Under the pieces are notes generated by a model. The model ran no database searches, was not told the origin of the DNA, and saw only the letters and a program-made list of their open reading frames with translations. A stretch of 64,000 nucleotides of DNA, taken from contig NZ_JAMXST010000005.1 of NCBI RefSeq assembly GCF_024124905.1, forward strand, positions 372,001 through 436,000, in the 5' to 3' direction. Position 1 is the stretch's first letter; every line of letters begins with the position of its first letter. A program made the position numbers and the translations under genes. Shown here piece by piece: positions 15,080 to 23,172 of the stretch. This DNA is from Cellulosimicrobium cellulans (GTDB lineage: Bacteria > Actinomycetota > Actinomycetes > Actinomycetales > Cellulomonadaceae).

Positions 15080-16318
15080 ATGCCGTCATCGAGGACCGTC
15101 CCCGCCGTCGTCGCCGCCGGAACGCTCACCGCCGTCCTCTGGGTGGTCACGGGCCGCCTCGGGGACTGGCTCTCCGGGGCGCCGCTCCCCGTCCCCGGCA
15201 CCCTCGTCCGCGCGCTGCTCCCCCACCCGACCGCGTCCGTCGCGGGCGGTGCACCCGTCTCCGGGAGCACGCTGCTCACGGCGGCGCTCGCGGGGGCGAT
15301 CGTCGCCGCCGGCACGCAGCTCGTGCTGCGGCGACTGCCGTCGGGCACGGGCCGGTGGGCGACGTTCCTCGGCGTCTGGTTCGCCGTCGTCGCCGCGTCG
15401 GCCCTCGCCGCGACGGCCGCGTGGTTCGCCGGGGTCACGCTGCCGTGGCGGGCCGACACGATCACGGAGCTCGTCGCCACCGCGCTCGGCGGGTGGTGGG
15501 GGCTCGTGAACGGCCTGCTCGTCGGGCTCGCGGTGGTCGTGACGCGCGCGCTGACCGACCGTCGCGACGACCCGGCGGGCACGCGGCACACCCGCGCCCC
15601 GGCGACGGTGCGCGCCTGGCCGGCCGCCCTCGCGGCAGGCACGGCGACGGGCGTGCTCTGGGCGGCCGCCGGCGTCGGGCGGACCCTGCTCCCCGGGGCG
15701 TCCGACCCGCAGTCCCCGTGGGGCGTCGCCCGGGACGTCGTGCTGCTGCCCTCCGCACGGCTCGCCGTCGACCGGGACGCGCTCCTCGCCGACCCGGTGC
15801 ACCTCGTGCTGCCGCTCGGGGTCGGGCTGGCCGTGGGGCTGCTCACCGCGCTCGCCGCGCGCCGCCTGCCCCCGGCGGAGGGCCGATGGGCGCTCCTGCT
15901 CTCCGTCTGGTTCGCGTGCGTCGCGGGCGCGGCGCTCGCCGCGGCGGTGCCCGTCGTCGTCTCGACCGTCACCTCCGGCGGCGTCCTGCCCGACGCCGGC
16001 CGCGTCCTCCCCGTCCTGCAGGCGGGCCTGGGGTGGGGGCTGGTGGCCGGGGTGCTCGTCGCGCCGCTCGCGGTCGTCGTCCACCGGGCGGCCGGCGCGG
16101 TGCCGGACGCCGCCGGGGACGCCGAGGAGCCGTGGCCTGCGCCCGCCGCGACGCCCGCGGCCGACACCGAGGAGCGGGGCGCCGCACCGGGCACGGACGG
16201 CTCGTCGACGCAGCCCGCGGACGCGGCCGACCGCTCCGACGGCTCCGAGGGCTCCGAGGGCTCGGATCGCGAGCGGGCGGCGCGCGCCGAGCGCGACGAG
16301 GTCCCCGCGTCCGTGTGA
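15080..16318 (+). CDS. Multi-pass membrane protein with internal duplication
   Basis: A 412-residue membrane protein with about eight hydrophobic helices. The two halves are clearly related: GAIVAAGTQLVLRRLPSGTG followed by RWATFLGVWFAVVAASALAA in the first half corresponds to GVGLAVGLLTALAARRLPPA followed by RWALLLSVWFACVAGAALAA in the second. The final 70 residues are hydrophilic and acidic with SDGSEGSEGSD repeats, probably a disordered cytoplasmic tail. The ATG at 15080 has a -10 box 6 nt upstream and no ribosome-binding site. No transporter signature is recognised. It is divergent from the sigma pseudogene. Confidence 0.75.
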   Translation: MPSSRTVPAVVAAGTLTAVLWVVTGRLGDWLSGAPLPVPGTLVRALLPHPTASVAGGAPVSGSTLLTAALAGAIVAAGTQLVLRRLPSGTGRWATFLGVWFAVVAASALAATAAWFAGVTLPWRADTITELVATALGGWWGLVNGLLVGLAVVVTRALTDRRDDPAGTRHTRAPATVRAWPAALAAGTATGVLWAAAGVGRTLLPGASDPQSPWGVARDVVLLPSARLAVDRDALLADPVHLVLPLGVGLAVGLLTALAARRLPPAEGRWALLLSVWFACVAGAALAAAVPVVVSTVTSGGVLPDAGRVLPVLQAGLGWGLVAGVLVAPLAVVVHRAAGAVPDAAGDAEEPWPAPAATPAADTEERGAAPGTDGSSTQPADAADRSDGSEGSEGSDRERAARAERDEVPASV

Positions 16319-16459
16319 CGGTCGCCGGGTCGCCGAGCCCTGGTCCTCGGAGCCGGTGTGCGGCCGCGCGGCCGTACCGCGGCGCGTCCGGCCCGCGGCG
16401 TTCCGGCGTCGGCCACGCGTTCGTCACCGGGACGTCGTCGTCACGACACCGGGACGCCC

Positions 16460-16465
16460 TAGCGT
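16460..16465 (+). promoter_or_regulatory. -10 box in CCTAGCGTCG context, histidine phosphatase
   Basis: TAGCGT within CCTAGCGTCG, about 46 nt before the ATG at 16512. The same ten bases recur upstream of the genes at 18783 and 28310 (TAGCGT at 18742 and 28265). Confidence 0.45.
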
Positions 16466-16511
16466 CGGCCGTGACCAGCAGACCGGGACGACCGGAGAGG
16501 GCACAGCGACG

Positions 16512-17186
16512 ATGACCCTGACGATCACGCTCGTACGCCACGGGCAGACCTACCTCAACGCGCGACGGCACCTGCAGGGGTCGTGCGACTCCCCCCTGAC
16601 CCGCACGGGGCGCGCGGGCGTGCGCGTCACCGCGCAGCACCTCGCGCGGCACGACTTCGCGGCCGCGTACTCCTCGCCGCAGGGCCGCGCGGTCCTCACT
16701 GCCATGGAGATCCTGCGCCACCACCCCGACCTCCCGCTGACCGTCGACCACGACCTGCGCGAGCTGTCGTTCGGCTCGTACGAGCGGCGCCCGGAGTCGC
16801 ACCTCGACGCGGTCGAGCCGTGGGCCGAGCTCGTGCCGCGCATGCTCGCGGGCACGCACCCCGGTGTGGGCGGCGGCGAGCCCGGCAAGGACTTCATGGC
16901 GCGGGTGCGCGACGTCTTCGCGCGGGTCGTCGCCGCGCACGACGACGCGTCCCGCCCCGGCGCGGCGCTCGACCGGCACGTGCTCGTGGTCGGGCACGGG
17001 CTCACGCTCGGCGCGTGGCTCGCGACGCTCGACCCGTCCGGCCTCGCGGCCCTGCCCAACGCGTCGGTGTCGACCGTCGAGGTGACCGACGGCGTCCCGC
17101 ACGTCCTCGCGGTCGGCGTCGACGTCGCCGGGCACGGCCACGTCGCCGCGCGCCCCGCGCCGGCGGGCGCCGCCGTCCCGGTCTGA
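16512..17186 (+). CDS. Histidine phosphatase superfamily protein
   Basis: A 224-residue cytoplasmic protein of the phosphoglycerate-mutase-like family. The phosphate pocket LVRHGQT gives the phospho-acceptor His10, with Arg9 and Gly11. The second basic motif AAYSSPQGRAVLTA, the acid ELSFGSYE and the late LVVGHGLTLG (second catalytic His) are all present. The substrate is unknown; members hydrolyse small phosphate esters such as sugar phosphates, alpha-ribazole phosphate or nucleotides. The ATG at 16512 follows GGAGAGGG by about 10 nt. Single-gene unit, followed by repeat copy C. Confidence 0.88.
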   Translation: MTLTITLVRHGQTYLNARRHLQGSCDSPLTRTGRAGVRVTAQHLARHDFAAAYSSPQGRAVLTAMEILRHHPDLPLTVDHDLRELSFGSYERRPESHLDAVEPWAELVPRMLAGTHPGVGGGEPGKDFMARVRDVFARVVAAHDDASRPGAALDRHVLVVGHGLTLGAWLATLDPSGLAALPNASVSTVEVTDGVPHVLAVGVDVAGHGHVAARPAPAGAAVPV

Positions 17187-17194
17187 GCCACTCC

Positions 17195-17280
17195 CGTCGA
17201 ACACGGGGTTGCTGTCGTTCTCGACCGGAGAACGACAGCAACCCCGTGCTCGGCGCGGTACGACCTCGTGGTCGGCGGGA
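17195..17280. repeat. Dispersed asymmetric palindrome, copy C
   Basis: A near-perfect stem-loop at 17195-17256: arm GTCGAACACGGGGTTGCTGT, inner TCGTTCTC...GAGAACGA, return arm ending CCCCGTGCTCGGC. It is followed by a detached half-arm (about 17258-17277, TACGACCTCGTGGTCGGCGG). It sits between the convergent genes ending at 17186 and 17296. Confidence 0.85.
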
Positions 17281-17295
17281 GCCAGTGGGCCCCCG

Positions 17296-17754
17296 CTACC
17301 TCGCGGTGCGGCGGGCGGCGCGGGCGCGGGCGTCGTCGTGGGCGGCGCGCAGCAGGTCGAGGACGAGCGCGGTCGTGCGCTCGCCCGGGGTGACGACGCA
17401 CACCCAGCCGAGCGCACCGTAGACGGGGTGCGGCACGACGACGTCGGTCGACTCCGCCTCCGCCGCGTCGCCGTCGCGCGCGTCGTCGCCGACGAGGTCG
17501 CGGAACCGGTCGCGGCCCACGTGCACGTTGACCCTCCACCGGCCCTCCTCGCCGAGCCGCGACGCGGAGTCGTCGGGGTAGTCCTTGGTGACGACCGTGC
17601 CGTACGGCTGCCCGTGCGGGATCTCGCCGTCGGGGGCGTAGTAGAAGAAGTGGTCGCCCCACGCCAGCTCGGGGAACTCGCTGCCCGGGCCGGGCGAGAG
17701 CACGAGGACGCCGTCGAGGGACCGGACCGTTCCGAGGATCTGCTCCATACTCAT
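17296..17754 (-). CDS. DUF6194-like protein (152 aa)
   Basis: A soluble 152-residue protein. Recognisable features are the N-terminal MEQILGTVRSL helix, WGDHFFYYAPDGEIP in the first half, TVVTKDYPDD, a WRVNVHVGRDRFRDLVG strand-helix, and VVPHPVYGALGWVCVVTPGERT near the end. This matches a family of uncharacterised actinobacterial proteins annotated as DUF6194. Two ATGs (17754 and 17748) are possible starts. It is divergent from the double-MerR regulator at 17794 with only about 40 bp between starts, so that regulator may control it. Confidence 0.75.
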   Translation of the reverse strand: MSMEQILGTVRSLDGVLVLSPGPGSEFPELAWGDHFFYYAPDGEIPHGQPYGTVVTKDYPDDSASRLGEEGRWRVNVHVGRDRFRDLVGDDARDGDAAEAESTDVVVPHPVYGALGWVCVVTPGERTTALVLDLLRAAHDDARARAARRTAR

Positions 17755-17793
17755 GGTTCGAGTGTGTGCTTGAAGCGCTTGTGGAGGGTTGGA

Positions 17794-18615
17794 GTGACGA
17801 TCTCGGGGCGCGGTGCGGCACGGCGCGAGGAGGCGGACGGCGAGGCGTCGCGGCCGCTGCGGACGTCCGACGTCGCGCGCGCGGCCGGGTGCTCGGTCCA
17901 GCAGGTGCGCGACCTGGAGGCCCTCGGCGTCGTGCCGCCCGCGGGCCGGTCCGCGAACGGGTACCGCACGTTCGGCGACGAGCACGTCCTGGCCCTGCGC
18001 GCGTACCGCGGCCTCGCAGCCGCCGTCGGGCCGGTCGTCGCGCGACGGGTGCTGCGCGACGCGCGGTCGCTCGGTCTCGACGAGGCGGTGGCCCTCGTCT
18101 CCGGGCTGCACGTGACGCTCGCGCGCGAGCGCGACGAGGCTCTCGCCGCACGGCGCGCTCTCCTCGTGATCCGGTCGGAGGACGACCCGGCCGGCTCGCC
18201 CGGCAGCACGACCGCAGGGGTGACCGAGCCCGATGGGTCGGAACTCACGATCACGGAGCTCGCCGCGGCGCTGGGCGTCCGGGCGTCGACGCTGCGGTTC
18301 TGGGAGCACGAGGGACTCCTCGCGCCGGAGCGCGTCGCGTCCCGCACGGGCGCGGTGTCGGCCCGTCGCTACCCACCCGCGACCGTGCGCGAGGCCCGGG
18401 TCGTCGCGGCGCTGCGGGCGGCCGGGTACCGGGTCCCGGAGGTCCGCCACGCGATCGACGCGCTGCGCGGGGCCACCGGTCCGGCCGACGTCACCGACCC
18501 GCTCGCCGCGCTCGATGCGCGGCTCGACGCGATCGCGCGCCGCACCCTCGCGCTGCTGGAGGCCGGGCACGACGTCGTGCGCCTGCTGGCGCGCGTGCCG
18601 GAGCCGCCCGGGTGA
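17794..18615 (+). CDS. Transcriptional regulator with two MerR-type HTH domains
   Basis: A 273-residue regulator with two MerR-like winged-helix segments. The first (about 22-90) reads LRTSDVARAAGCSVQQVRDL with NGYRTFGDEHVLALRAYRGL. The second (about 148-215) reads LTITELAAALGVRASTLRFW with RRYPPATVREARVVAAL. A helical dimerisation segment with LDARLDAIARRTLALLEAG closes the protein. Typical MerR proteins have one such domain, so the double unit is unusual. The GTG at 17794 follows GGAGGG by about 5 nt. It is divergent from the DUF6194-like gene with overlapping promoter space, which suggests local control. No effector-binding Cys cluster is seen. Confidence 0.85.
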   Translation: MTISGRGAARREEADGEASRPLRTSDVARAAGCSVQQVRDLEALGVVPPAGRSANGYRTFGDEHVLALRAYRGLAAAVGPVVARRVLRDARSLGLDEAVALVSGLHVTLARERDEALAARRALLVIRSEDDPAGSPGSTTAGVTEPDGSELTITELAAALGVRASTLRFWEHEGLLAPERVASRTGAVSARRYPPATVREARVVAALRAAGYRVPEVRHAIDALRGATGPADVTDPLAALDARLDAIARRTLALLEAGHDVVRLLARVPEPPG

Positions 18616-18741
18616 CGCTCGGGGCGGCGTTTCGAGGGGGTGCTCGAAGGGGCCCGCGGTGGACGTCGGGGACCTGCGTCCCGTCACCTGCCCGACCCTC
18701 CGGCGTCGCCCGGAGTCCACCGGGCCGTCACGCGGCATTCC

Positions 18742-18747
18742 TAGCGT
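18742..18747 (+). promoter_or_regulatory. -10 box in CTAGCGTCG context, GDPD gene
   Basis: TAGCGT about 36 nt before the ATG at 18783, within TTCCTAGCGTCG, which resembles the boxes at 16460 and 28265. Confidence 0.45.
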
Positions 18748-18782
18748 CGCCGGGGCAACCGTCCCGACGCTCGGAGGACCCG

Positions 18783-20672
18783 ATGACGACCACCCGACGC
18801 CGCGCCGTGCGCGGTACCGCGGCCGCGCTGGCAGGAACCCTGCTCGCGAGCACGCTCGCCGTGGCAGCGACCACGACGACGACCGTCCCGTTCGCCACCC
18901 CGGCCGCGGCCGAGCCCGGCGACGTGCTGCTCGCCGAGTCGTTCGACGGCGACACCCTCCCGGAGGGCTGGACGCCCGTGCTGGGCGACTGGCAGGTGCG
19001 GGACGGCAGGCTCGTCGGTGACGCGCCCGACGGGTCGTCGCCCGCGCGCATCGTCTTCGGGCGGTCGGCGGAGAACTACCGCCTCGACGCGACGCTGCGC
19101 TTCGAGAGCGTGGACAACGCGTCGCGCTGGGCGGGCGCGATCCTCGACGTCGCGCCCGACGGGACGGTCCCGTGGTGGCAGGCGGTCCTGCGCAGCACCA
19201 CGACCGCGCACAACGGCGTCGAGATCGCGCAGCGGACGGCCGCGGACGCCTGGAACGTGCCGTACACGGCGTCCGCCCCGGCGGACGCGGCGACGGGTCG
19301 CGACGTGCACCTCTCCGTCGAGGTGCAGGGCGCGGCGGTCACCTACGCGCTCGACGGGAAGACCCTCCTGGAGGGCCGGATCGACCGGTCCCGCGACGGC
19401 GCGCTGGGCTTCGTGACCGCCGGGGCGACCGTGAGCGTCGACGATGTCACCGTCACGGAGATCGAGCCGGCGTCCTACGTCGGCGGCGACGGGGAGCTCC
19501 CCGTCACGGTCGCGCACCGCGGGTACTCGTCGGTCGCGCCGGAGAACACGCTCGCCGCCGTGGCGGCGGGCATGCGCAGCGGCGCCGAGTACGTCGAGAT
19601 CGACGTGCACACCACGGCGGACGGGCTGCCCGTGGTGCTCCACGACCAGACCGTGGACCGCACGACCGAGGGCACGGGCGACGTCGCCGTGCTGCCCGGC
19701 GAGCAGGTCACCGCGCTCGACGCCGGGTCGTGGTTCTCCCCGGCGTTCGCCGGTCAGCACCTGCCGACGTTCGCGCAGGTGCTCGACCTCCTGGAGACCG
19801 GCTCGTCGACCCTCCTGCTGGAGATCAAGGGTCCGGAGACGTCCGCCGAGGTCGAGCGGGTCGTGGACATGGTCGTCGAGGCCGGGCTCGAGGACCGCGT
19901 GGTCCTGCAGTCGTTCGACGTCGCCGCGCTGCGGTCCGCGCGCGAGCACGCGCCGCAGATCCCGCGCGGCCTGCTGCGCGGCGCGCTCGACGCCGACCCC
20001 GTCGCCGTGGCGCAGGACCTCGGGGCGATCATGTACAACCCGTCGGCGAGCGCGCTGCTCGCGCGCCCGAGCGTCGTCGCGGACCTCAACGAGGCCGGCA
20101 TCGCCGTGATGCCGTACACCGTGAACTCCGCGGCCGACTGGGCCCGGCTCACCGAGATCGGGGTCGACGGCGTCATCACCGACCGTGCGGGCGCGTTCAT
20201 CGGCTGGAAGCAGGCGCGCGAGCAGGAGGCACCGGCCCCCGCCGCGCCGACGGTGGAGGTCGTGAGCCCGGCCGACGGCGCCGAGGTCGAGCGCGGCGGC
20301 ACGCTCGTCGTCGCCGCGAGCGCCACGGACGCGGACGAGGTCGTCGTCGCGCTCGACGGCGAGCCGGTCGAGAACGGCGCGGCCGTCGCCGCCGCGGACC
20401 TCGCGCTCGGCGAGCACACCGTCTCCGCGACGGCCCGGGGAGCGGGCGGCGAGGCGACGGCGGAGCGGACCGTCGTCGTCACGGTCACGCCCGAGGGCCT
20501 GCGCACGCGCCTCGCGCTGCTCGACCTCCCGCCCGGCCAGCTCGTGGGCGCGCTCGGCGCGGTCGAGGCGGGGCGCTGGGAGTCGGTGCGGCGGACCGTC
20601 GAGAAGTTCGTCGACGACGCGGCCGTGCGCGGGCGCCTGCTCGAGGAGATCGCGCACCTCGACGGCCGCTGA
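18783..20672 (+). CDS. Secreted glycerophosphodiester phosphodiesterase
   Basis: A 629-residue exported enzyme with an Arg-rich signal peptide (1-44). An N-terminal concanavalin-like jelly-roll domain (about 48-228, LLAESFDGDTLPEGWTPV...) precedes the GDPD TIM barrel (about 240-478). The catalytic pair HRG (His245, Arg246), the metal ligands E272 and D274 in YVEIDVHTTADG, and the LPVVLHD motif (His287) are present. An Ig-like domain (about 498-575, VEVVSPADGAEVERGG) and a short helical C-terminus follow. It should hydrolyse glycerophosphodiesters or related wall and lipid head-group diesters to an alcohol plus glycerol-3-phosphate. The ATG at 18783 follows CGGAGG. Single unit with a clear 3' hairpin. 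Confidence 0.9.
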   Translation: MTTTRRRAVRGTAAALAGTLLASTLAVAATTTTTVPFATPAAAEPGDVLLAESFDGDTLPEGWTPVLGDWQVRDGRLVGDAPDGSSPARIVFGRSAENYRLDATLRFESVDNASRWAGAILDVAPDGTVPWWQAVLRSTTTAHNGVEIAQRTAADAWNVPYTASAPADAATGRDVHLSVEVQGAAVTYALDGKTLLEGRIDRSRDGALGFVTAGATVSVDDVTVTEIEPASYVGGDGELPVTVAHRGYSSVAPENTLAAVAAGMRSGAEYVEIDVHTTADGLPVVLHDQTVDRTTEGTGDVAVLPGEQVTALDAGSWFSPAFAGQHLPTFAQVLDLLETGSSTLLLEIKGPETSAEVERVVDMVVEAGLEDRVVLQSFDVAALRSAREHAPQIPRGLLRGALDADPVAVAQDLGAIMYNPSASALLARPSVVADLNEAGIAVMPYTVNSAADWARLTEIGVDGVITDRAGAFIGWKQAREQEAPAPAAPTVEVVSPADGAEVERGGTLVVAASATDADEVVVALDGEPVENGAAVAAADLALGEHTVSATARGAGGEATAERTVVVTVTPEGLRTRLALLDLPPGQLVGALGAVEAGRWESVRRTVEKFVDDAAVRGRLLEEIAHLDGR

Positions 20673-20692
20673 CGCGCAGCACCCCGCCGGCA

Positions 20693-20736
20693 GCGGGTCC
20701 GTCCCCGGTCGACACGACGGCCGGGGACGGGCCCGC
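20693..20736. terminator. Strong bidirectional stem-loop
   Basis: GCGGGTCCGTCCCCGG and its near-perfect complement CCGGGGACGGGCCCGC around a 12-nt loop, between the convergent genes ending at 20672 and 20737. Confidence 0.75.
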
Positions 20737-22122
20737 TCACGCGTCGGACAGGAAGCGGCGCCGGTCCGAGCGGGCCGAGCCCAGCCCGGCCCACCCGACG
20801 AGCGCGAGCACGGCGCCCGCGATCCAGACGGCGACGTCCCACCCGGGCGAGCCGTCCGACCCGACGACGGCCCCGTCGGTGGCGAGGATCGCCGCACCGA
20901 GCCCGAGCAGCCCGAGGCCGAGCACGACGAGGACCACGTCACGGGCGGTCTTCCCCGCGCTGCGACGGGGCGCGCGGGCCGCGAGCGCCCCCTTCTCCTG
21001 CGGGGTGAGGGGCGCCGTCGGGCCGAGGGGCTGCACGCGCTCGGACCCGTGGCGGAACCGGGCAGGGTCCTCGACGGCCTCGACGAGCGCCGACGGCAGT
21101 CCCAGGAGGTACGCGAGGTCGGCGACGGGGTCGCCGGGCCACGTCGACGCGGCGAGCAGCGCGCGCAGCCGTCCCGGGTCGCGCGGCTCGCCGAACACCT
21201 CGACGAGCGCGTCGAACGCGCCCTCGGTCCCGGAGGTCGACAGGTCCGTCCACGTGTCGTTCCAGCTCCCGAAGACCCACGGGCGACCGCGCGTGGTGAG
21301 CGTCCACGAGACCCCGGTCCCCGCGCGCTCCAGGCTCAGCATCGCCTCCCCGGCGCGCAGGCCGCGCTCGATCGTCGAGCGCGCGCGGAACTCCCCGCCG
21401 AGCGCCGCCGTGAAGGCCTCCCGCACGTCGTCGTCCGGCTCGCCCGGGACGGGCGCGGGCGGACGTTCGAGCGTCCAGACGGCGGTGCGCTCGTCGGTCG
21501 CGCGCACCCACGCCGACCCGGCGCGGCGCACCGCGGCACGCACGAACGCGGCGTCGGCGCGCACGAGCTGGACGACGGCGTCGGGCGCCGCCGAGTCGGT
21601 CGCGGGGAGGTCCGCGAGCGCGGTGAACACGTCGAGGAGGTCGTCGGGGTGCTCGAGCTCCCGCAGGCGGTCCTGCGCGGTCGCCGCGTCCCGCAGCCCG
21701 ACGAGCGCGTCGACGGCCGCGAGCACGTCGCCCGGGTCGCCGTAGAGGCGCATCGCGTGGTCGGTGCTCGTCGCGGACGCGTCGACGGGCGCCCAGGTGA
21801 CGACGACGGGCGGGGCGACGGGGTCCGTCCGGGCGGCGAGGACCGCGCTGACCCCGGGCGGGAGCGGGTCCGACCCGCCGTCGAGCTGCACGACCCACGG
21901 TGCGGCGACCAGCTCGTCGACCCGGGCCAGGGCCTCGGCGACCGACCCGGGCACGTCCGGGTCGCGGTCCACCGCCGAGCCGTCGTCGGTCTCGACCTCC
22001 GTATCGACCTCGGCGAAGGTCCAGCCGCGCTCGTCCGTGGGGCCCACGCGTCCGTACTCGAGGCGCGCGGCGCGCAGACGGTCGACGACCTGGGCGTGCG
22101 GGGTGCGGGTGACGACGTTCAC
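20737..22122 (-). CDS. Uncharacterised protein with two C-terminal TM helices
   Basis: A 461-residue protein with a large soluble N-terminal part and two membrane helices near the end (VVLVVLGLGLLGLGAAILA and VAVWIAGAVLALVGWAGLG), placing the soluble part on one face of the membrane. Segments with regular hydrophobic spacing (VVDRLRAARLEYGRVG; ALARVDELVAAPWVVQLDGG) suggest a folded alpha/beta domain, but I recognise no family. The GTG at 22122 is preferred because CATCAT lies 6 nt upstream as a leaderless-type -10; a GTG at 22140 is also in frame. It is followed on the same strand, 66 bp upstream, by the VOC gene. Confidence 0.65.
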   Translation of the reverse strand: MNVVTRTPHAQVVDRLRAARLEYGRVGPTDERGWTFAEVDTEVETDDGSAVDRDPDVPGSVAEALARVDELVAAPWVVQLDGGSDPLPPGVSAVLAARTDPVAPPVVVTWAPVDASATSTDHAMRLYGDPGDVLAAVDALVGLRDAATAQDRLRELEHPDDLLDVFTALADLPATDSAAPDAVVQLVRADAAFVRAAVRRAGSAWVRATDERTAVWTLERPPAPVPGEPDDDVREAFTAALGGEFRARSTIERGLRAGEAMLSLERAGTGVSWTLTTRGRPWVFGSWNDTWTDLSTSGTEGAFDALVEVFGEPRDPGRLRALLAASTWPGDPVADLAYLLGLPSALVEAVEDPARFRHGSERVQPLGPTAPLTPQEKGALAARAPRRSAGKTARDVVLVVLGLGLLGLGAAILATDGAVVGSDGSPGWDVAVWIAGAVLALVGWAGLGSARSDRRRFLSDA

Positions 22123-22188
22123 CGCGTCATGATGCCGCACGCGCGCGGCCGGGACGGCGGGGCGACCACGCCGCGCCTGGTCCGTGCG

Positions 22189-23022
22189 TCAGAAGCCCTC
22201 GGGCGGGGTGAACTGCGACAGCGTGAGGACCGCGCCCTGCGGGTCGCGCACCTCGGCCTCGCGCGTCCACTCCGTGTCGGCCGACGAGAGCACGACCGCG
22301 CCCGCGCGCTCGGCGGCCGCGGCGGCGGCGTCCCGGTCGGCGACGGCGAAGGTCACCGAGTGCCGCGCGGGCCCGCCGTCCTCGACCACGCCCGCCACGA
22401 CGTCCCGGAACCCCGGCGGCGCGCCCTCCTGGTTCGCGTCGATCTCCGGGTAGACGGTCCGGGCGAGGTGGTCGCCGTACCCCGGGACGCGGGCCATGCC
22501 CGCCCCGAGCCCCGGGTCCACCTCCCAGCCGAGGAGGGGCCCGTAGAAGTGGAGCGCCCGCGCGACGTCGGGCGTGTGCAGCACGCTGAAGTTCCACGTG
22601 CCCGGCTCGTTGACCCGCTGCGCGCCGACGCGCGTCCCGGGCTCCCACAGCCGGAACGTCGCGCCCTGGGGGTCGCGGACGGACGCCATGCGGCCGGGCG
22701 GCCCGATCGTCGTCGGGCCGTCGAGGACCTCCCCGCCGAGGTCGGGGACGCCGCGGGAGGACGCGTCCACGTCGTCGACCGCGACGTACGTGATCCACGC
22801 GGCCTCGCCGGTCCCGGACGCGACCGCGGCGACGTCCTGCCCGCCGAGCGACGCCACGACGTACCGCTCCCCCGTGCCGGGCGGGAGCCTCTCCTCGAAC
22901 TCCCACCCGAAGAGCGCGCCGTAGAACGCGAGCGCGGCGTCGACGTCGGGCTGCTCGGTGTCCACCCAGCACGGCACGCCGTGCGGGTACGTGCGGGTCG
23001 GCCGGGACTGCGTGGTGTCCAT
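22189..23022 (-). CDS. VOC-family protein with two glyoxalase-like domains
   Basis: A 277-residue protein made of two vicinal-oxygen-chelate modules. The first (about 15-128) reads PCWVDTEQPDVDAALAFYGA, LFGWEFEE and RDPQGATFRLWEP; the second (about 140-270) reads HTPDVARALHFYGPLLGWEV and RDPQGAVLTLSQF. Each has the paired beta-alpha-beta-beta-beta layout seen in glyoxalase, bleomycin-resistance and dioxygenase folds. The metal-binding His/Glu set is incomplete, so it may be a binding or resistance protein rather than a glyoxalase. Close relatives often include 27-kDa antigen CFP30B-like proteins. ATG start at 23022. Confidence 0.85.
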   Translation of the reverse strand: MDTTQSRPTRTYPHGVPCWVDTEQPDVDAALAFYGALFGWEFEERLPPGTGERYVVASLGGQDVAAVASGTGEAAWITYVAVDDVDASSRGVPDLGGEVLDGPTTIGPPGRMASVRDPQGATFRLWEPGTRVGAQRVNEPGTWNFSVLHTPDVARALHFYGPLLGWEVDPGLGAGMARVPGYGDHLARTVYPEIDANQEGAPPGFRDVVAGVVEDGGPARHSVTFAVADRDAAAAAAERAGAVVLSSADTEWTREAEVRDPQGAVLTLSQFTPPEGF

Positions 23023-23172
23023 GCCTCAGGATCCCACCGGGCGCCCACACCGGCAGGGCCACCGGGGCGTTCACCCGCCGGTCACCTCGTCGCCCTTCCC
23101 CGCGGGGGCGGGCGTGCGTACGGTGACGAGGAACCTCTCGACGACCACCGTCCCCGACGACGAGGAGCCACC

